The notes beneath the pieces were generated by a model. The model saw only the letters and a list, made by a program, of their open reading frames with translations. It had not been told where the DNA came from and did no database searches. Both the position numbers and the translations under genes were made by a program. From positions 825,150-889,149 of the forward strand of contig CH001991.1 of NCBI GenBank assembly GCA_000149265.1: a stretch of 64,000 nt of DNA, written 5' to 3'. Of this stretch, positions 1 through 11,800 are shown piece after piece. Numbering within the stretch: position 1 is the first letter of the stretch; each line of letters begins with the position of its first letter. The DNA comes from Ciona savignyi (taxonomy: Eukaryota > Chordata > Ascidiacea > Phlebobranchia > Cionidae).

Positions 1-154
1 GTAATTTAAAGGGGCTCTTTTAATATCGCTTGCAGTTCTTAATGCATACTTACATATTTAAATATGCTTTTATGATTAAGTATGTCTGGTTGCATTAGCT
101 TTCTTTCAAAAGATTGTTTTAATAACACCCGTTCCTTGCTTAAAAGGTAATGTC

Positions 155-345
155 CTTGGTAAGGCACTAGGCCGACATATCCTAAACCTAGTGGATTAGG
201 GTATGGTACTAAGTAGTATACAAATACAACCACCCACTGCTATAGCTTTAGTAACCAGACTAGGCATAAGGTTATCTGATGATTGTCCATGTAATAATGC
301 CCATTGTATTTTTCCATTCACAGTGATAAAACATGAAATTCCATT
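155..345 (+). repeat. Degenerate tRNA-like SINE fragment (+)
   Basis: Shares blocks in order with the better-preserved copies: the 'aaggcact' segment, a 'tagtggattagggt' block (consensus cagcggattaatgggt) and the 3' block ending in 'gataaaacatgaa'. Strongly diverged, so probably old. Confidence 0.55.
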
Positions 346-483
346 CTATGTCATATAATCTGAATCTTAATAAAAGTGTTCATAAAGCTGTTTAGTTTGA
401 AAAGTTTATAGCAAGTTACTTTGTTTAATGTTCCTCAATTTCAAAATCTTTCTCTCTTTACGATGTTTTTTTTTGTATTTTTT

Positions 484-590
484 TAACTCATTAGGGGTCT
501 TGGCTCAAGCAACATCTGTTAAGTGCTTTGCCAAAAAAAACAAATTAGTTGCAATCTAACACCTTTGGGATGATGGTCCAACCAACCACC
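484..590 (-). repeat. Degenerate tRNA-like SINE fragment (-)
   Basis: Reads as a decayed minus-strand copy: the 'aactcattaggggtcttgg' block, then 'aagtgctttgcc', then a 'ggtccaaccaacca' head region, in the order expected for the reverse complement of the SINE. Confidence 0.4.
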
Positions 591-722
591 AGTGGAGCAT
601 TTCCACACCCTGTTTCTAGCAAATAACATATGCATGTTGCCATGTTTTAGCATTTGGCTTTTACATTGGGAGGCATTCGGTCTGGGGTCAATATAAAAAT
701 GCTAATAAACTTTTGCCTACAG

Positions 723-2067
723 GGGTGATATTGTAATAGCTACATCGCCAACAAACCCTTCTATCCATATGTGCAAGCGGCTGTTAGCTCTAGAAGGTGA
801 TAAAATAGCAGTGGGCCGACACGGAATGTCGAATGAGTGAGTATAATAATTTACATTACATGCTTTTGGATCAAAACCGCCTGTTAGCTACTTGGTTGAG
901 TGCTTGGGTACTTAGTGGACTTATCTTGAGTTTTGCTGGAGAATGTTTTCTTTAATCAAGAGTAAAATCAGTAAAAAGGTTTCGCCAACCTCTCAGTAGG
1001 CACGTAGTAATTAATGTACTTTTACTTGTTAGCAATATGATAACATGATATTTTCCCATATGTGTTAGTTTTTAAACGAAAATGAATTTTCAAATTACGA
1101 AAATCCTCGCTTCAATGAACCACTGCATAAAATGATCAGATAAAAAGGTTAAACGTGCAGTTACATTTGCATATCGCGCTATTTTATTTATTACTATTGT
1201 CACGAACTCACACGCAACCGTGCGAAGTGCATGTTATAATTTGCTATTTTTGCTCATTGTGGAAACGTGTATTCAAATTTTAAAAAACGTAAATTTCGTT
1301 AAAATAACTCCTAAAAACGTAATCGATTAAAGACATGTAATATAATATTTGTTCATAGTGTTTACATGCACGTCTGTATATTAGTCAGTCAATTAAATCA
1401 TTAATGACCGTTTGGAGCCCTAATTACACGTATAATTACGCCATTGATTTGTTTAAATGTATTTTATATGTTCGTCAACCCACCGTATTTAAGCGAATTC
1501 TTATCGTTTTTAGTTTACTTTTAATCAACTTGTAAGAAACCCCAATAACCAACGCTCTTTTCAAAAGTATTTAACAGTAATATTTAAGTGTTTAGAAACG
1601 TTATTATATTATAAAATATTGTGTTTGTGATTTTTTTGTAGTCAAAGGTAAAATTTACATTTTTTCGTCTGTAAAATTTTTCGTCTACAGAAATAAGTCT
1701 TCAGTGCATCATCGTAAACTGGTTGTACCACGTGGCCACGTCTGGTTAGAAGGAGACAATAAGGACAATTCAACGGACTCAAGACAGTTTGGCCCAATAC
1801 CCATGGGCTTAGTACAAGGTCGTTTACTTGCAAAGGTATGTACTAGGCTACATTAGGCGAAACAGATCAATGCCCGATCGAACACATGTTAATTTTATTC
1901 CCTCACTATCCATTAAGTGCTTTTGTAATTCAAAAATTACTCTTGTAGGTTATTATTTTTTGCAGGTAATTACTGTTTTTTTTAATTGTATATTTCTTAT
2001 TTAACACTACCAGATATCTCCCGATTTCAAATGGACGTCCATCAACGTACCGGTTGATTCTGCATAA
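723..2067 (+). CDS. IMMP1L: Mitochondrial inner membrane protease subunit 1 (3' exons)
   Basis: Catalytic subunit of the inner membrane peptidase complex, a type I signal peptidase that trims sorting signals from proteins inserted into the mitochondrial inner membrane. Three exons are seen: 723-836, 1691-1835 and 2014-2067 (TAA), with donors gtgagt and gtatgt and phase-consistent junctions. The first begins after a split Arg codon and reads [10 protein letters not shown], matching human IMMP1L RGDIVIAKSP. It contains the signal-peptidase lysine box ([12 protein letters not shown]; the Lys after Cys is the general base). The second holds [20 protein letters not shown], the conserved box E region. 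The last exon encodes 17 less conserved residues (ISPDF...VDSA). The serine nucleophile exon is not in the window. A possible AATAAA lies at 2627-2632. The first two exons are very secure. The terminal exon is inferred from the splice site, phase and stop. Confidence 0.93.
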
Positions 2068-2875
2068 ATCAGGATTTGCAAGGTTCACTTTTCCAGAACG
2101 TTGACTGACCGGCCGTCAAAAAATTAGGAAATTGCAGTATCTGTTGTGTATCGTATTAAACTTTCGTTTGCTTTTTGTCAAACCATTCATGCATATGTAT
2201 CCTTTAAAGGGATTTAAAAAAGGATAAATTGCATCGTATTTTGGTAAACCTATACCGCTGCGTCGGAAAGGGCTTATATATTGATTTTACCTCACTCTAG
2301 TGTCTTTTAATCGTGCCTTAAAAAATAACTGCTTACATTGATTCAGTTTCAGTTTACGTTTACTGTTCAGTTATTGTTAAACGCCCACTTCAGGTCATTT
2401 CGGAGTTTTAGACGTTAAACGTTTAAGATTTGGTTTCTGTTCCCGCTTATAAACAAGGATTTAATTTCGGTCTGGGTCAAATGTCCTCTTAAATGTTGGT
2501 TGTGAGCATTATGCGTTTGCTGCAAGTAAAGAACTTCAGTTTCGCCAAGTATTTTTATTGTTTGCACTCACCATTATACGAGCTCTAACGGGCCTCTGCA
2601 AAGGACCCCCTATGTCGTTTAGGTCGAATAAAGGAGAAAATAAAAATATATTGTGTGTGCCAGCTGGAATAGTTTTACCGTCGGAAGAAAATTGGATAAC
2701 ATGGCTGACATGATGTTAATTCTTAAGTGTTGTCTTGTTGTATTCTAAGTTTGTATTGTATACCCCCTGAACTATTTTCGTTATTATGGGTCCCATTTGG
2801 AAAAATGGGACACATATTGTTTTTGTCCGTTTTTTTTTTTTCTTTTTTTTTCTTTTTTTTTTTTTTTTTTTTCGC
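2068..2875. other. IMMP1L 3' flank and T-rich tract
   Basis: Probable 3' UTR and intergenic DNA after IMMP1L, with AATAAA at 2627-2632. It ends in a long T-rich tract (2829-2872) interrupted by single C residues, directly before a tandem array. ORFs across the tract are low-complexity lysine or phenylalanine runs and are not genes. Confidence 0.6.
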
Positions 2876-2879
2876 CAAA

Positions 2880-4510
2880 GGTTTGAAAGGCATGGCATGG
2901 CGCCCCGACATCTACCAGAAGGAATAATCGAATCGTAATGAAACTTAGCCTTTCGCTAGACAACATGGTCTAGATATGCAGAAACCAAAATTTTGGGTGA
3001 TAAATCAAGGGGAATTCCCCTGGTAGGTTAAAAACCAAAACGGTATTTTTTATGAAAAATTTAGCTTTTTGTGGCATAGCGCTTGAACGGCTACTCCAAT
3101 TTCAATCAGATTTGGTGGAATGTAAGTGCATTAGGCACTGATTTAACATTTGGAAGAAATAAAAAAATTACCTAGGAAAACACCCTAAAAAATAAGATTT
3201 TGTACTCAAATCATAATTATGACAGGCATACCATGTCGCCCCGACATCTACTAGAAGGAGTAATGGAATATCAATAAAAATTTGACATTTTTTAGACAAC
3301 ATGGTCTAGATATGCAGAAACTAATATTTTTGGGTGATAAACTCAGGGGACTTACCCTGGGACGTTAAAAACCAAAACGGTATTTTTTTCTAAAAAAATG
3401 GCCTTTTTTGGTCATAGCGCTTAAACGGATGCTACAATTTGAATCAAATTTGGTGGAATGTAAGTGCATTAGTCACTGATTATACGCTTAAAAAATATAA
3501 AAAAATTACTTAGGGAAATACCCTAAAAAATAGGATTTTGTTCTCAAATCATGATTGTGACAGGCATGCCATGTCGCCCCGACATCAACCAACAGAAGTA
3601 ATGGAATCGCAATGAAATTTTGACATTTGTAAGAGAACATGGTCTAGATATGCAGAAACCAAAAGTTTGGGTAATAAATCTAGGGAAATTCCCCTTAGAC
3701 CTTAAAAACCAAAACGCTATTTTTTCCCAAAAAAATGGACTTTTTTGGGCATAGCGCGTGAACGGCTGTTACAATTTAAATTAGATTTGGTGTAATGTAA
3801 GTGTATTAGTCATTGATTTAACCCTTGAAAGAAATAATAAAATTACCAAGGGAAATACCCAAAAAATAGGATAAGTTCTTAAATCATGATTGTTACAAGC
3901 ATGCCATGTCGCCTCGATATCTACCAAGAGGAGTAATGAAATCGCAATGAAAATTGGACATTTGTAAGACAACATGGTCTATATATGCAGAAGCCAAAAT
4001 TTTGGGTAATGAATCTTGGGGAATTCCCCTCAGACGTTAAACAACAAAACGTTTTTTTCTAATAAATTAGATTTTGTAGACATAGCGCTTGAACGGCTGC
4101 TCTAATTTTATTAAAATTCGGTAAAATGTTAAAACATTAGACACTCTGTTCCAATTAAAAAAAGAAAACATTTACTTATAGGTTAATTTCCATGAAAACG
4201 AAGATATGTTTCTGAATTGTGATTGTGACAGGCATGCCATACCCTATCGCACCGACATCTCCAACAAGCAGTCGACAAATCAGATTAAAACTTTAAGAAT
4301 TGTTACATAGCATGACTTACTTAGGTAAAAACAAAAACTTATCTACTAAACCCAGGGGAATTCCCTGAAACAATGAAAAACTAAATCGGGCTGTTTTGGG
4401 AATTTAGCTTTTTTTCACTATACAGCGCTTGAAAAGAAGCTATAATTTAAAACAGTTTTGTTGAAATGTTCGTAAATTTAAGACGTTTGTTCTTTATTTA
4501 CCTAAACATG
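2880..4510. repeat. Tandem array, five copies of a ~337-bp unit
   Basis: The marker 'catggtctagatatgcagaa' recurs at about 2964, 3300, 3638 and 3973, a spacing of 335-338 bases. A decayed fifth copy is at about 4311. Each unit also has 'cgccccgacatct', a 'gggaattcccct'-like block, 'catagcgcttgaacggct' and 'tggaatgtaagtgcattag' in the same order. The middle copies are the most alike and the right-hand copy is the most diverged, as expected when edge units escape homogenisation. No ORF runs through the units. It behaves as a short satellite of unknown function. Confidence 0.9.
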
Positions 4511-4737
4511 GAAAATAAGTTTGGTATGTTAACTATGGGACCCATGCGTTTATGCTTGCAGAAACAAAAACTACATACTCAGTGTATAAAATACAAATTG
4601 TGGTTAGGGACCCTGTAGCATAAATATAGGTTATACAACATGTGTTTTACAAATGGTGATGGTTAACACGTGGTTGACACTCTCTAGTTTAAGATGCTTA
4701 AGTAACCTGACTACTATAGGCTTTGCGTAATATAATT

Positions 4738-5020
4738 CCAAATAGGATATTTCCGTTTATATCTGTGAATGGAAAAACGAAGGGTCGTTATCACACGGGC
4801 AATCGTCATATTACATGAGGGTGCGTTCTCACATGGTTAATAGTAAGATTACCGAGCACATATACCGCTTGTTTTCCGAAGCTATTGCAGTGTGTTTTGT
4901 GTAATTAAGGCATTCGTTCAAGTTTAATAAAACCCATTAATCCACTGAGTTTAGGCAATGTCATTTAATTAAGTGCGTTGTCCAAGGACACCAACGACCA
5001 TAAGATAGCGACTACTATTA
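4738..5020 (-). repeat. tRNA-like SINE copy (-)
   Basis: Reverse complement of the common SINE: tail side 'aataggatatttccgttta', 'gaatggaaaaacgaaggg', 'cacacgggcaatcgtca', then 'aacccattaatccactgag' and 'ccaaggacaccaacgacc'. The middle is diverged and partly rearranged. Confidence 0.75.
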
Positions 5021-5149
5021 ACCCATAGTTTTATTTTCCATTAGGAATGTTTTATCGAGCTCTTATTTGTGGACAGCGTAATCAATATTCAAATGACAGA
5101 GCGATCGAAACGTGTAGTACTGCTGCATTTCGCTACAATGCACTGCGAC

Positions 5150-5390
5150 CAGCCTGTGTCGGAGGGTGCCTCTAAATACTACAGGATCGCTTGGATCACT
5201 TAGATTGCTATGGAAAGTAATTCTAACCCTGTCCGTAACACTAATCTCAACCCCAGAACTAACTTTAACCCCAACCCTAACATTAATATCATGGCTTTTG
5301 TAATTACGAAGTATAGTAAGCACTCTAAGCGATCCAAGTGCTCCAAGCGACCCTGTAGTATTTAGAGGTACCGTGTGTCGGAAGGCCTAA
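5150..5390. repeat. Foldback (imperfect inverted repeat) element
   Basis: The left arm (about 5155-5205) contains 'gcctctaaatactacagg' followed by 'atcgcttggatcacttaga'. The right arm (about 5325-5385) carries the reverse complement, 'tctaagcgatccaagtg' and 'ctgtagtatttagaggtacc'. The spacer of roughly 120 bases has several CTAACCC-like motifs. Arms of about 50-60 bases with a few mismatches would form a strong hairpin. It could be a foldback or MITE-like element, or a chance palindromic rearrangement. Confidence 0.65.
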
Positions 5391-6502
5391 TCTAATTCGT
5401 TAGGTAAAATTGGGCTAAAGGCTAATGACTACTTGTAGAATAAGATCCAACAGGCTCATGCAAAAATAGGGCACCGTGCTATGTTAACTTTTATGTAAAT
5501 GGTCTAGTTTTGTAGTTATAAGGCCTACTTGTATCGTTTAAAAATACACCCAACGTAATTTGACTGCATGTCATTTGTATATGACATAGGTAGTAGGCTA
5601 ACGATAGATGTAGCCAAAAACGCCGCGAACACTCCTAATTTTTTTTAACTGGTTCAGTTTCAAATCATCGCAGTGGGCGCTTATATATATATATATATAA
5701 TTCTGTAAATATATCTATCACTCTAACCATTCCGGCCACACAATCTTAGCAGGTTAGGCTTGTAATTTGTTTTTGTTTGTACAGTAGATCCTTACCCCCC
5801 TCTAGCGCCAAGGTGGTTAATCCCACTGAGCTTTCTTGGTTATTGTACTAGGCCTATATTAATAATATGGTTAAACATGCGGTCGGTTATCAAAGTCACA
5901 GCATCAGCTTTTCCACTGCGCTTGCGTTTTTTGCAGCGCAGTTAATTTGGCTACTATTTTGTATAAAGTCGTATTAGAATGAAAGTCGGTCATTATTCGG
6001 ACATACAGGTAGTCTTAATTTCCAAACAAAGCAATGGCTCATTCATATTGCTGTCTTGTCTATTGTACCAACTTTTAGCTTTACAAGTAGAAAATATGTC
6101 GAGTTCTTATGTCTGTAGATTTCGAAATCAATAACTGTCTTTTATTATAAAATAGGCATGGTAGTATTCGTTGTTTTCTCTAACCTTACAACTGACTAGC
6201 TATATAGCCTACAGTAGTTTTAATAACTCAGCCGCGCCAGATGAGTGGAGTTGTAGCTAAATATTACCCAAACACCGACGACTAAATTTGAATAATTTAT
6301 TAGCATACATTTTACTTTAGATTTCCTTACTAAACTGTGTTAATTAATAATAATTTAAACTGAATTATGTTGTCGTTAACTTTTGTAAACTAGTAAAAAG
6401 CATTTAACCATTCCTTAAATTAATAGTTAGTGTTTTATCTTTTACCTAAATAGTTAGTGTTTACCTTTTTTGCTTTTCAATCTAAACAAATACTAATATA
6501 CA

Positions 6503-6728
6503 ATCCGACCAATTAGTCTGGTGGACGCCTTTCGCCGGGTTGCGGGTTCGAAACTGGTCTCTAGCTAGTCGGTTTTGTCCTGGACACGGCACTTTACGGA
6601 TATTACCTAACTCAGTGGAGTGATGGGTTCTAACAAATTGAAGGATGTCTAAATCTTACACAGCACACTGCAATGGCTCCGGTAACTCAACAGTGGGCGC
6701 AGTGTAATCGTCAGATGATAATAATAAT
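6503..6728 (+). repeat. tRNA-like SINE copy (+)
   Basis: Head 'gaccaattagtctggtgg', B-box-like 'ggttgcgggttcgaaactgg', then 'gctagctagtcgg'-type sequence and 'caacagtgggcgcag'. It is truncated before the usual 'gataaacatgaatatcct' tail and runs straight into the dispersed repeat at 6742. Confidence 0.85.
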
Positions 6729-6741
6729 TTCTATCTGGAAC

Positions 6742-6950
6742 CCCTTCATACATCGGAAATTTTTTTCCCAACAAACAGCTAGGAGATGCACACTAAACAC
6801 CTTTATTTTACAAAGCTTCACAAAGCACTGCTTCATTATTACAAAACTTCATAGCTAAACGAGAACACTGGTGCGCAACCCATAACACATGCTTCCAACC
6901 AAACAAACATTAGGGGATCACCACCATCGTTTCTTAAATACTTACCATTT
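6742..6950 (+). repeat. Dispersed repeat, family shared with 24 kb and 63 kb
   Basis: 'tcatacatcggaaattttt', 'aaacacctttattttacaaa', 'agctaaacgagaacac' and 'caaccaaacaaacattagg' also occur, in the same order, at 24180-24360 and (diverged) at 63220-63380. Noncoding, and possibly a non-autonomous DNA element. Ends were not defined here. Confidence 0.75.
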
Positions 6951-7102
6951 CAATAAACACACCACTTCTAATATAATGCCACCATAGGGAAAGGGTTAAA
7001 AAATCGAGCGCCGTGGCGCTATAATAACGGTTTCGAAGCACCGCTAGGGGCGTCACTCCCCACAATACTAACCCAGTGAGCGGTAGACGCTGTAGTATAC
7101 GG

Positions 7103-7225
7103 TAGTGTGGCCAAATGGTTAACGTGACCACTACATATCTAGGATTATATATACAAAAAAATCGGTCTTAACAAAAATGGTCTTAACAAAGAGCCCATCA
7201 TGGGTTTGAAACCAAAACCGATACC
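7103..7225 (+). repeat. Second tRNA-like repeat family, copy 1
   Basis: 'gtgtggccaaatggttaacg' resembles a pol III A box in a tRNA D-arm context. About 90 bases later 'catgggtttgaaacc' resembles a B box. The same arrangement occurs at 57402-57495. The distance between boxes and poor stem pairing argue against a functional tRNA gene. Confidence 0.5.
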
Positions 7226-8780
7226 GGTAAAAAATAGACGCTGTCAGATCGTCTCCGGTCAGATCCAACCATAGAACAGTAAAATTGTTCTAATTAATCC
7301 AACGGATAGGGCTTGGCCGCCGTATCATTTTTAATATTGAAAATACATGTGGAAAAATAATTCCACCCTCAATCCTGTTTAAGGTTAAATGAATTATATT
7401 TTAAAAGTTGTTTCTGGAGACCACATAGTGTTTCCAAACGACGCCTCAAATAGGATATCAAACGGAAAGTAGGTGAAATTTCCAATTTCACGTAAAACTT
7501 GGTTGTAAGGTTTCTCCCAACAACCGCCATGCCAAATGGTCTGCAATCGTCGCCTGGAAGACGTACTTGCTGAGCTCGATTGCAGATGAGTCAGAGCGAA
7601 GGCGTATTTGTGAGGTAAGCAAATCGCTCGCTTGCGCGGTTGATAGGAAAGAAGTTTCGCTCTCGCTACGCGTGCTCACGTCATTCAGCTGATATCTAAA
7701 TGCGGGAAGACGTAAAAGGCACTCGTCTTCTGGAGATTTTAAGGTCAGTACTTCTCCACCAATGATCATATATAATAAATCCACAATCGGTACCGAGACG
7801 TTATCATTTGGAATAAATGGTACCAGTTATAATGCGTTGTTTTAATGAATTATTTCAATCAGTGGTGTAAAATCATTTTAATATTTTATAGCAGCCTATA
7901 CTGTAAAATTTATGGTCTGCAGTAATCTAAGTTCAGCCTCAATAGTCATGGTTTAATTACTTAAAAGGAATACTTTGCGACAGCTGCCTATGTAGTTATT
8001 TCTATATATTATTAAACATATTTTTATTAAACAATGAAATGTTCACATTGTATTTTTACCAAGTTTAATCTATTGAAATTTTTTGCATGACAGCTACCCT
8101 GTCGCTTCTTACCTGGTGTTATCATTGTTGTTTAGATTATCACATTATTAGAATTTCCTTTTTTCTACTATTACATACACAATTAAATACAATGATGATC
8201 ACCATTTCTAATGCCCAAGTGTGTATTATAAAAAAAATGGGTAAAGTGGGCAGCAGTTAATGTAATATGGCATGAAAATCCTTTTCAATTAAAATTTATC
8301 CTTGTAATGTACCAGTGTTTCACTTTCGCTTTTTATGTGAATTGTGATGTTGTTTTCGTATTTGATAGTGACATTGTGGTAATTTTATTCCAATCAATCC
8401 AGAAATGATTTAAATTCCTGTTTCCGGATTACGCCGGTACTGTGCAGTGACAGTGACCGGCTACGTCATTTCATGGGTGCCGGTTCGATGATGTAATCTG
8501 GCTCCAAGCAATACAGGAACTAATATTTTCACTTATGATCTCTAGATTTCTTTCCATGTGTAATAAAACTAGAGAATCGATCTGACAAGCTCACTAACTG
8601 CAAATCTGCCACGGAGAGTTAAGAAGCAAAAGTTTTTTTGAAGACAAACCAATTTATAATCCAGGTAGCCATTACTTTTGGTATATACTGTAGAAAAGAT
8701 TCTGTTTTATTATAATTAAATTAATATAATAATTTTCCAAAAATTGGTCTCATACTTATAAAAAGTTTCACCAGATATAA

Positions 8781-8810
8781 TTTTTTCCTAGGTTGAACAC
8801 AGCAATTGCA
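8781..8810 (+). promoter_or_regulatory. Splice acceptor just upstream of the ADAMTSL5-like start codon
   Basis: A pyrimidine tract and AG at 8790-8791 leave a 5' UTR of only 19 bases before ATG 8811. In Ciona, many mRNAs receive a trans-spliced leader at such sites. A cis-spliced 5' exon is the alternative, and a good donor (gtaagc) lies after 7614. The sequence alone does not decide. Confidence 0.5.
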
Positions 8811-11800
8811 ATGAAATTGTTTTGTTTTGTTTTGGCCATTCTGTTTTCTCATGCTAAGGTAAGTGTTGTATAAGTTGATATTGTACATAGTATGAAGTTA
8901 TACTCTCAATTGTTTTTATCCTTAATGTTTACTCTATGTGTGCATAGAGCACATCACATCAAGGTAAAACATGCTCTGAGCTTGTTTGCTATTGAAATAC
9001 AAGGATTGGCAGTTCATTCGGGCAAACATGGCCCGTTAACCCACTGACAAACTAAACTCAATGTGTTGGGTTAAGTAAATACACTTTACCACTGTTGTTT
9101 TCGAACTGCCTCTTATGCAATGTATTCATTTTTATGTCGTTTTTAATTAGGTACTACTGACATTTTTTCAGGCTCAGCAAGTTCATTTTATCAGCGAAGA
9201 GGAATTGGCAAGATCACAAACGTTAACTCGGCCTCGTGTGCCGGTTCAACCACCACTGCGCAGACTATTTCAGGAAACAAACGCCGAAAATACACTTAAT
9301 CCTTATTACAACGCAGGTATTACTCAGTTTAAAGTTGTGGTCACGTTTATTCAATTTGAGGTTAAATTTATTTTTGGCACCAGGTTTCCACAAATCTTGG
9401 TTTATGTTATCTTACTTTTGGAGTATTTATCATCTTTTGTTAGGCACTTTTCAAAACAAATTTTTGATAAATTTTGTTTTTGCTGTTAAGTCAGACGTTT
9501 GTCAGAGCCCCCTTTACCTTTTTGAGTCATTTATATGATTCACACCAGTCAATTAAATGACTAAAATCGTGCCTATGTCAACTTTTGTCAAAACTAAATA
9601 GCATATCCGGCTAACGTCTTGTGGCTCTAAACCCTTAAACTTGATAGCAGCATTAACATTTTGTGGGCTAGATCATTTCTAGCATTACCTCTAAGTTTTT
9701 GCCTTAGGGGTGAGCTCATACCGGATATTTTGCGTAAACAGTCCTTGTCACATTGATGAAGTAGTTCCATAGTTATTTTGGTCAAGTCTGTTATTGTTGA
9801 TGTAATATGTTTGTTTTGTGTATCTTTCACTGTAAAAGATGACTTATGTTCGTTTATCAGCTTTGTCAATAATTAGATCATTTCACACAACTTCTGGGAA
9901 GGTATATTGTACTAAAACATTCTAGGTCCAACTGTTTGCTTTTGGTCATTGGACAAACATCCCAATAATTCAAAGACATTTTTACATCTTTCATCGTCAA
10001 TATCAGTTTCCGGTTTGTCAACGTATTAACATTGTTAATGGAAATTGTTCGCATTTGAATAATATAACACTTATCAAGTTTGGCATAAATGTGTTTAGTT
10101 AATGTGACAGTTGTATTTTTTCCTTTAGATTTCGACCAAGTGCCTTTGACATCTGACCAAGATTGGAGTCAATGGACCGAATGGTCATTTTGCTCCCGTT
10201 CTTGTGGAGGAGGGGTTGCTATGAGAACAAGAAGATGTGGATTAAGGTTGGTAGATGATAATAGAGAAAATATATGTCCAACTCTACTGTTTTGGTGTGC
10301 CTAATAGACTACTATTGTAACTTAATAAATGCTATTAATAAAATTCAATTTGAAAAATATTGGTGGGTGTAAGCCAGAAACAACTCGCTTTGAATGTTAA
10401 AAGTGACATATGATATATAAAAAAGATTTAAATTGCTATAAACTAGGATTAGCTTTACAAGTATTTGCCTTAAAGGGTAATTGCGGAACAATGCTTTGTT
10501 TAAATCGGCTAAAACATCTATCAGTGCTATGATCTCGAGTTTGCTTATACAAATTCCACACATTTTTCAATAGGATGATCCGCTTAAAATGCGACTTGCC
10601 GATTACATGGCTAGTTGGCGGCGGTAAATGCTCGATGCTTAGGTGAAACTTACCTCAGGTGTATTTGCCCTGTGGTACTCCACATGCATGGTGCATGCAC
10701 CTAAAACCGACGTGATTTTCTATTTTTACCAAATCCTGTAATGTTTTCAGGATTAGAACAGGTTGTAAATTGAAGCATCATTGTTATTTTTAAAGCATTA
10801 CCACCACTAAAATGATTATGCACTGCTTAAAATATATGTATACCATAATAACAATAAATGTTTTAACGCCGCAGGGAGTTAATAACATAAACATACTGGT
10901 TTTACCTGTTATTTATCGTACGCAATTATCATTTCAGCGATAATTAATAATCGGGTTTGGTGGTCGCCGGCCGAAACAATTTGTAACCTAATTTAGAAAC
11001 TTCAGTTGAGTTTGCAACTTTTCCCATGCCTGTTCATTTGCCGTGACGAATGGGTCTTCGAAACGGGTACGCACAAACGGTTGATCCTTGCCACACACAG
11101 AACGGGAGATAGAGACAGATCATTCAACACGCCTGTCACCTACTTATCTAGTTTTGTGGCTTTCACAGAAGCCTTGCGGTGCTACCGCTTCAAAGCGGAT
11201 CGAAATAGACCACTCTAAAATCATATCTAACATGATATGTAGCAGAAGCGACTACTAGTCACAATTAATAGTGGGTTTAACTCATGAATTTCAGCAGTGT
11301 GTCGCATTCGTGTGTTTGGTGACCAATACGGAAATAGCAGCGGTCAAGCAATATTGTATATTTTGGTTGTTTTTTTTCATAGGAGATTCGTTTTATTATT
11401 CCGCCAATCTTCGTTAAGCCGTACATTATTTCTCAAAATGCATTACAAGAAACGGTAATCGAATCCAAAAATAAAGCTTAGATAGATATACGTACGTCAT
11501 TGCCACGAAAGCCTTGTTTTGGTGAACTGCGCCCTGATTGTCAGAAACCTATAATACGCGCGAGATTCCATGTTGGCCTTCGCCGCGTGATTTCCGGTAT
11601 TATTACTATCACATCACGAAACTCAGATGTCCCCTTAATCGAACGACGCGAATAATCACTTTCAGGGAAACGAGAGTTAACCTATTCACACCGGGTGCTT
11701 TGAATACAAACGATTGGCTTAGCAGAGGGCACAAGTCTTGCCCACAGGCTCTGGCTTTGATTTCCGTGTTATTATTGTTAAATAATCAAGTTCCTCTCAT

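Larger units (their letters stand above)
1..722. other. Intronic/upstream sequence of IMMP1L
   Basis: No coding exon was recognised here. The first exon seen at 723 starts with a single base that completes a split codon, so at least one upstream coding exon exists. That exon, carrying the catalytic serine, most likely lies left of the window. The stretch contains two decayed SINE fragments, listed separately. Confidence 0.6.
4511..8791. other. Intergenic region between the satellite and ADAMTSL5-like gene
   Basis: No gene was recognised. The region holds SINE copies (4738-5020, 6503-6728), a foldback element (5150-5390), a (TA)n tract near 5681-5698, a dispersed repeat (6742-6950), a second tRNA-like repeat (7103-7225) and a GC-richer island around 7480-7780 with an unexplained minus-strand ORF. 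Confidence 0.6.

Noticed and set aside
2716-2966. Overlapping ORFs across the T-rich tract, on both strands
   Set aside because: They translate a homopolymer-like stretch into Lys or Phe runs and have no domain or splice support.
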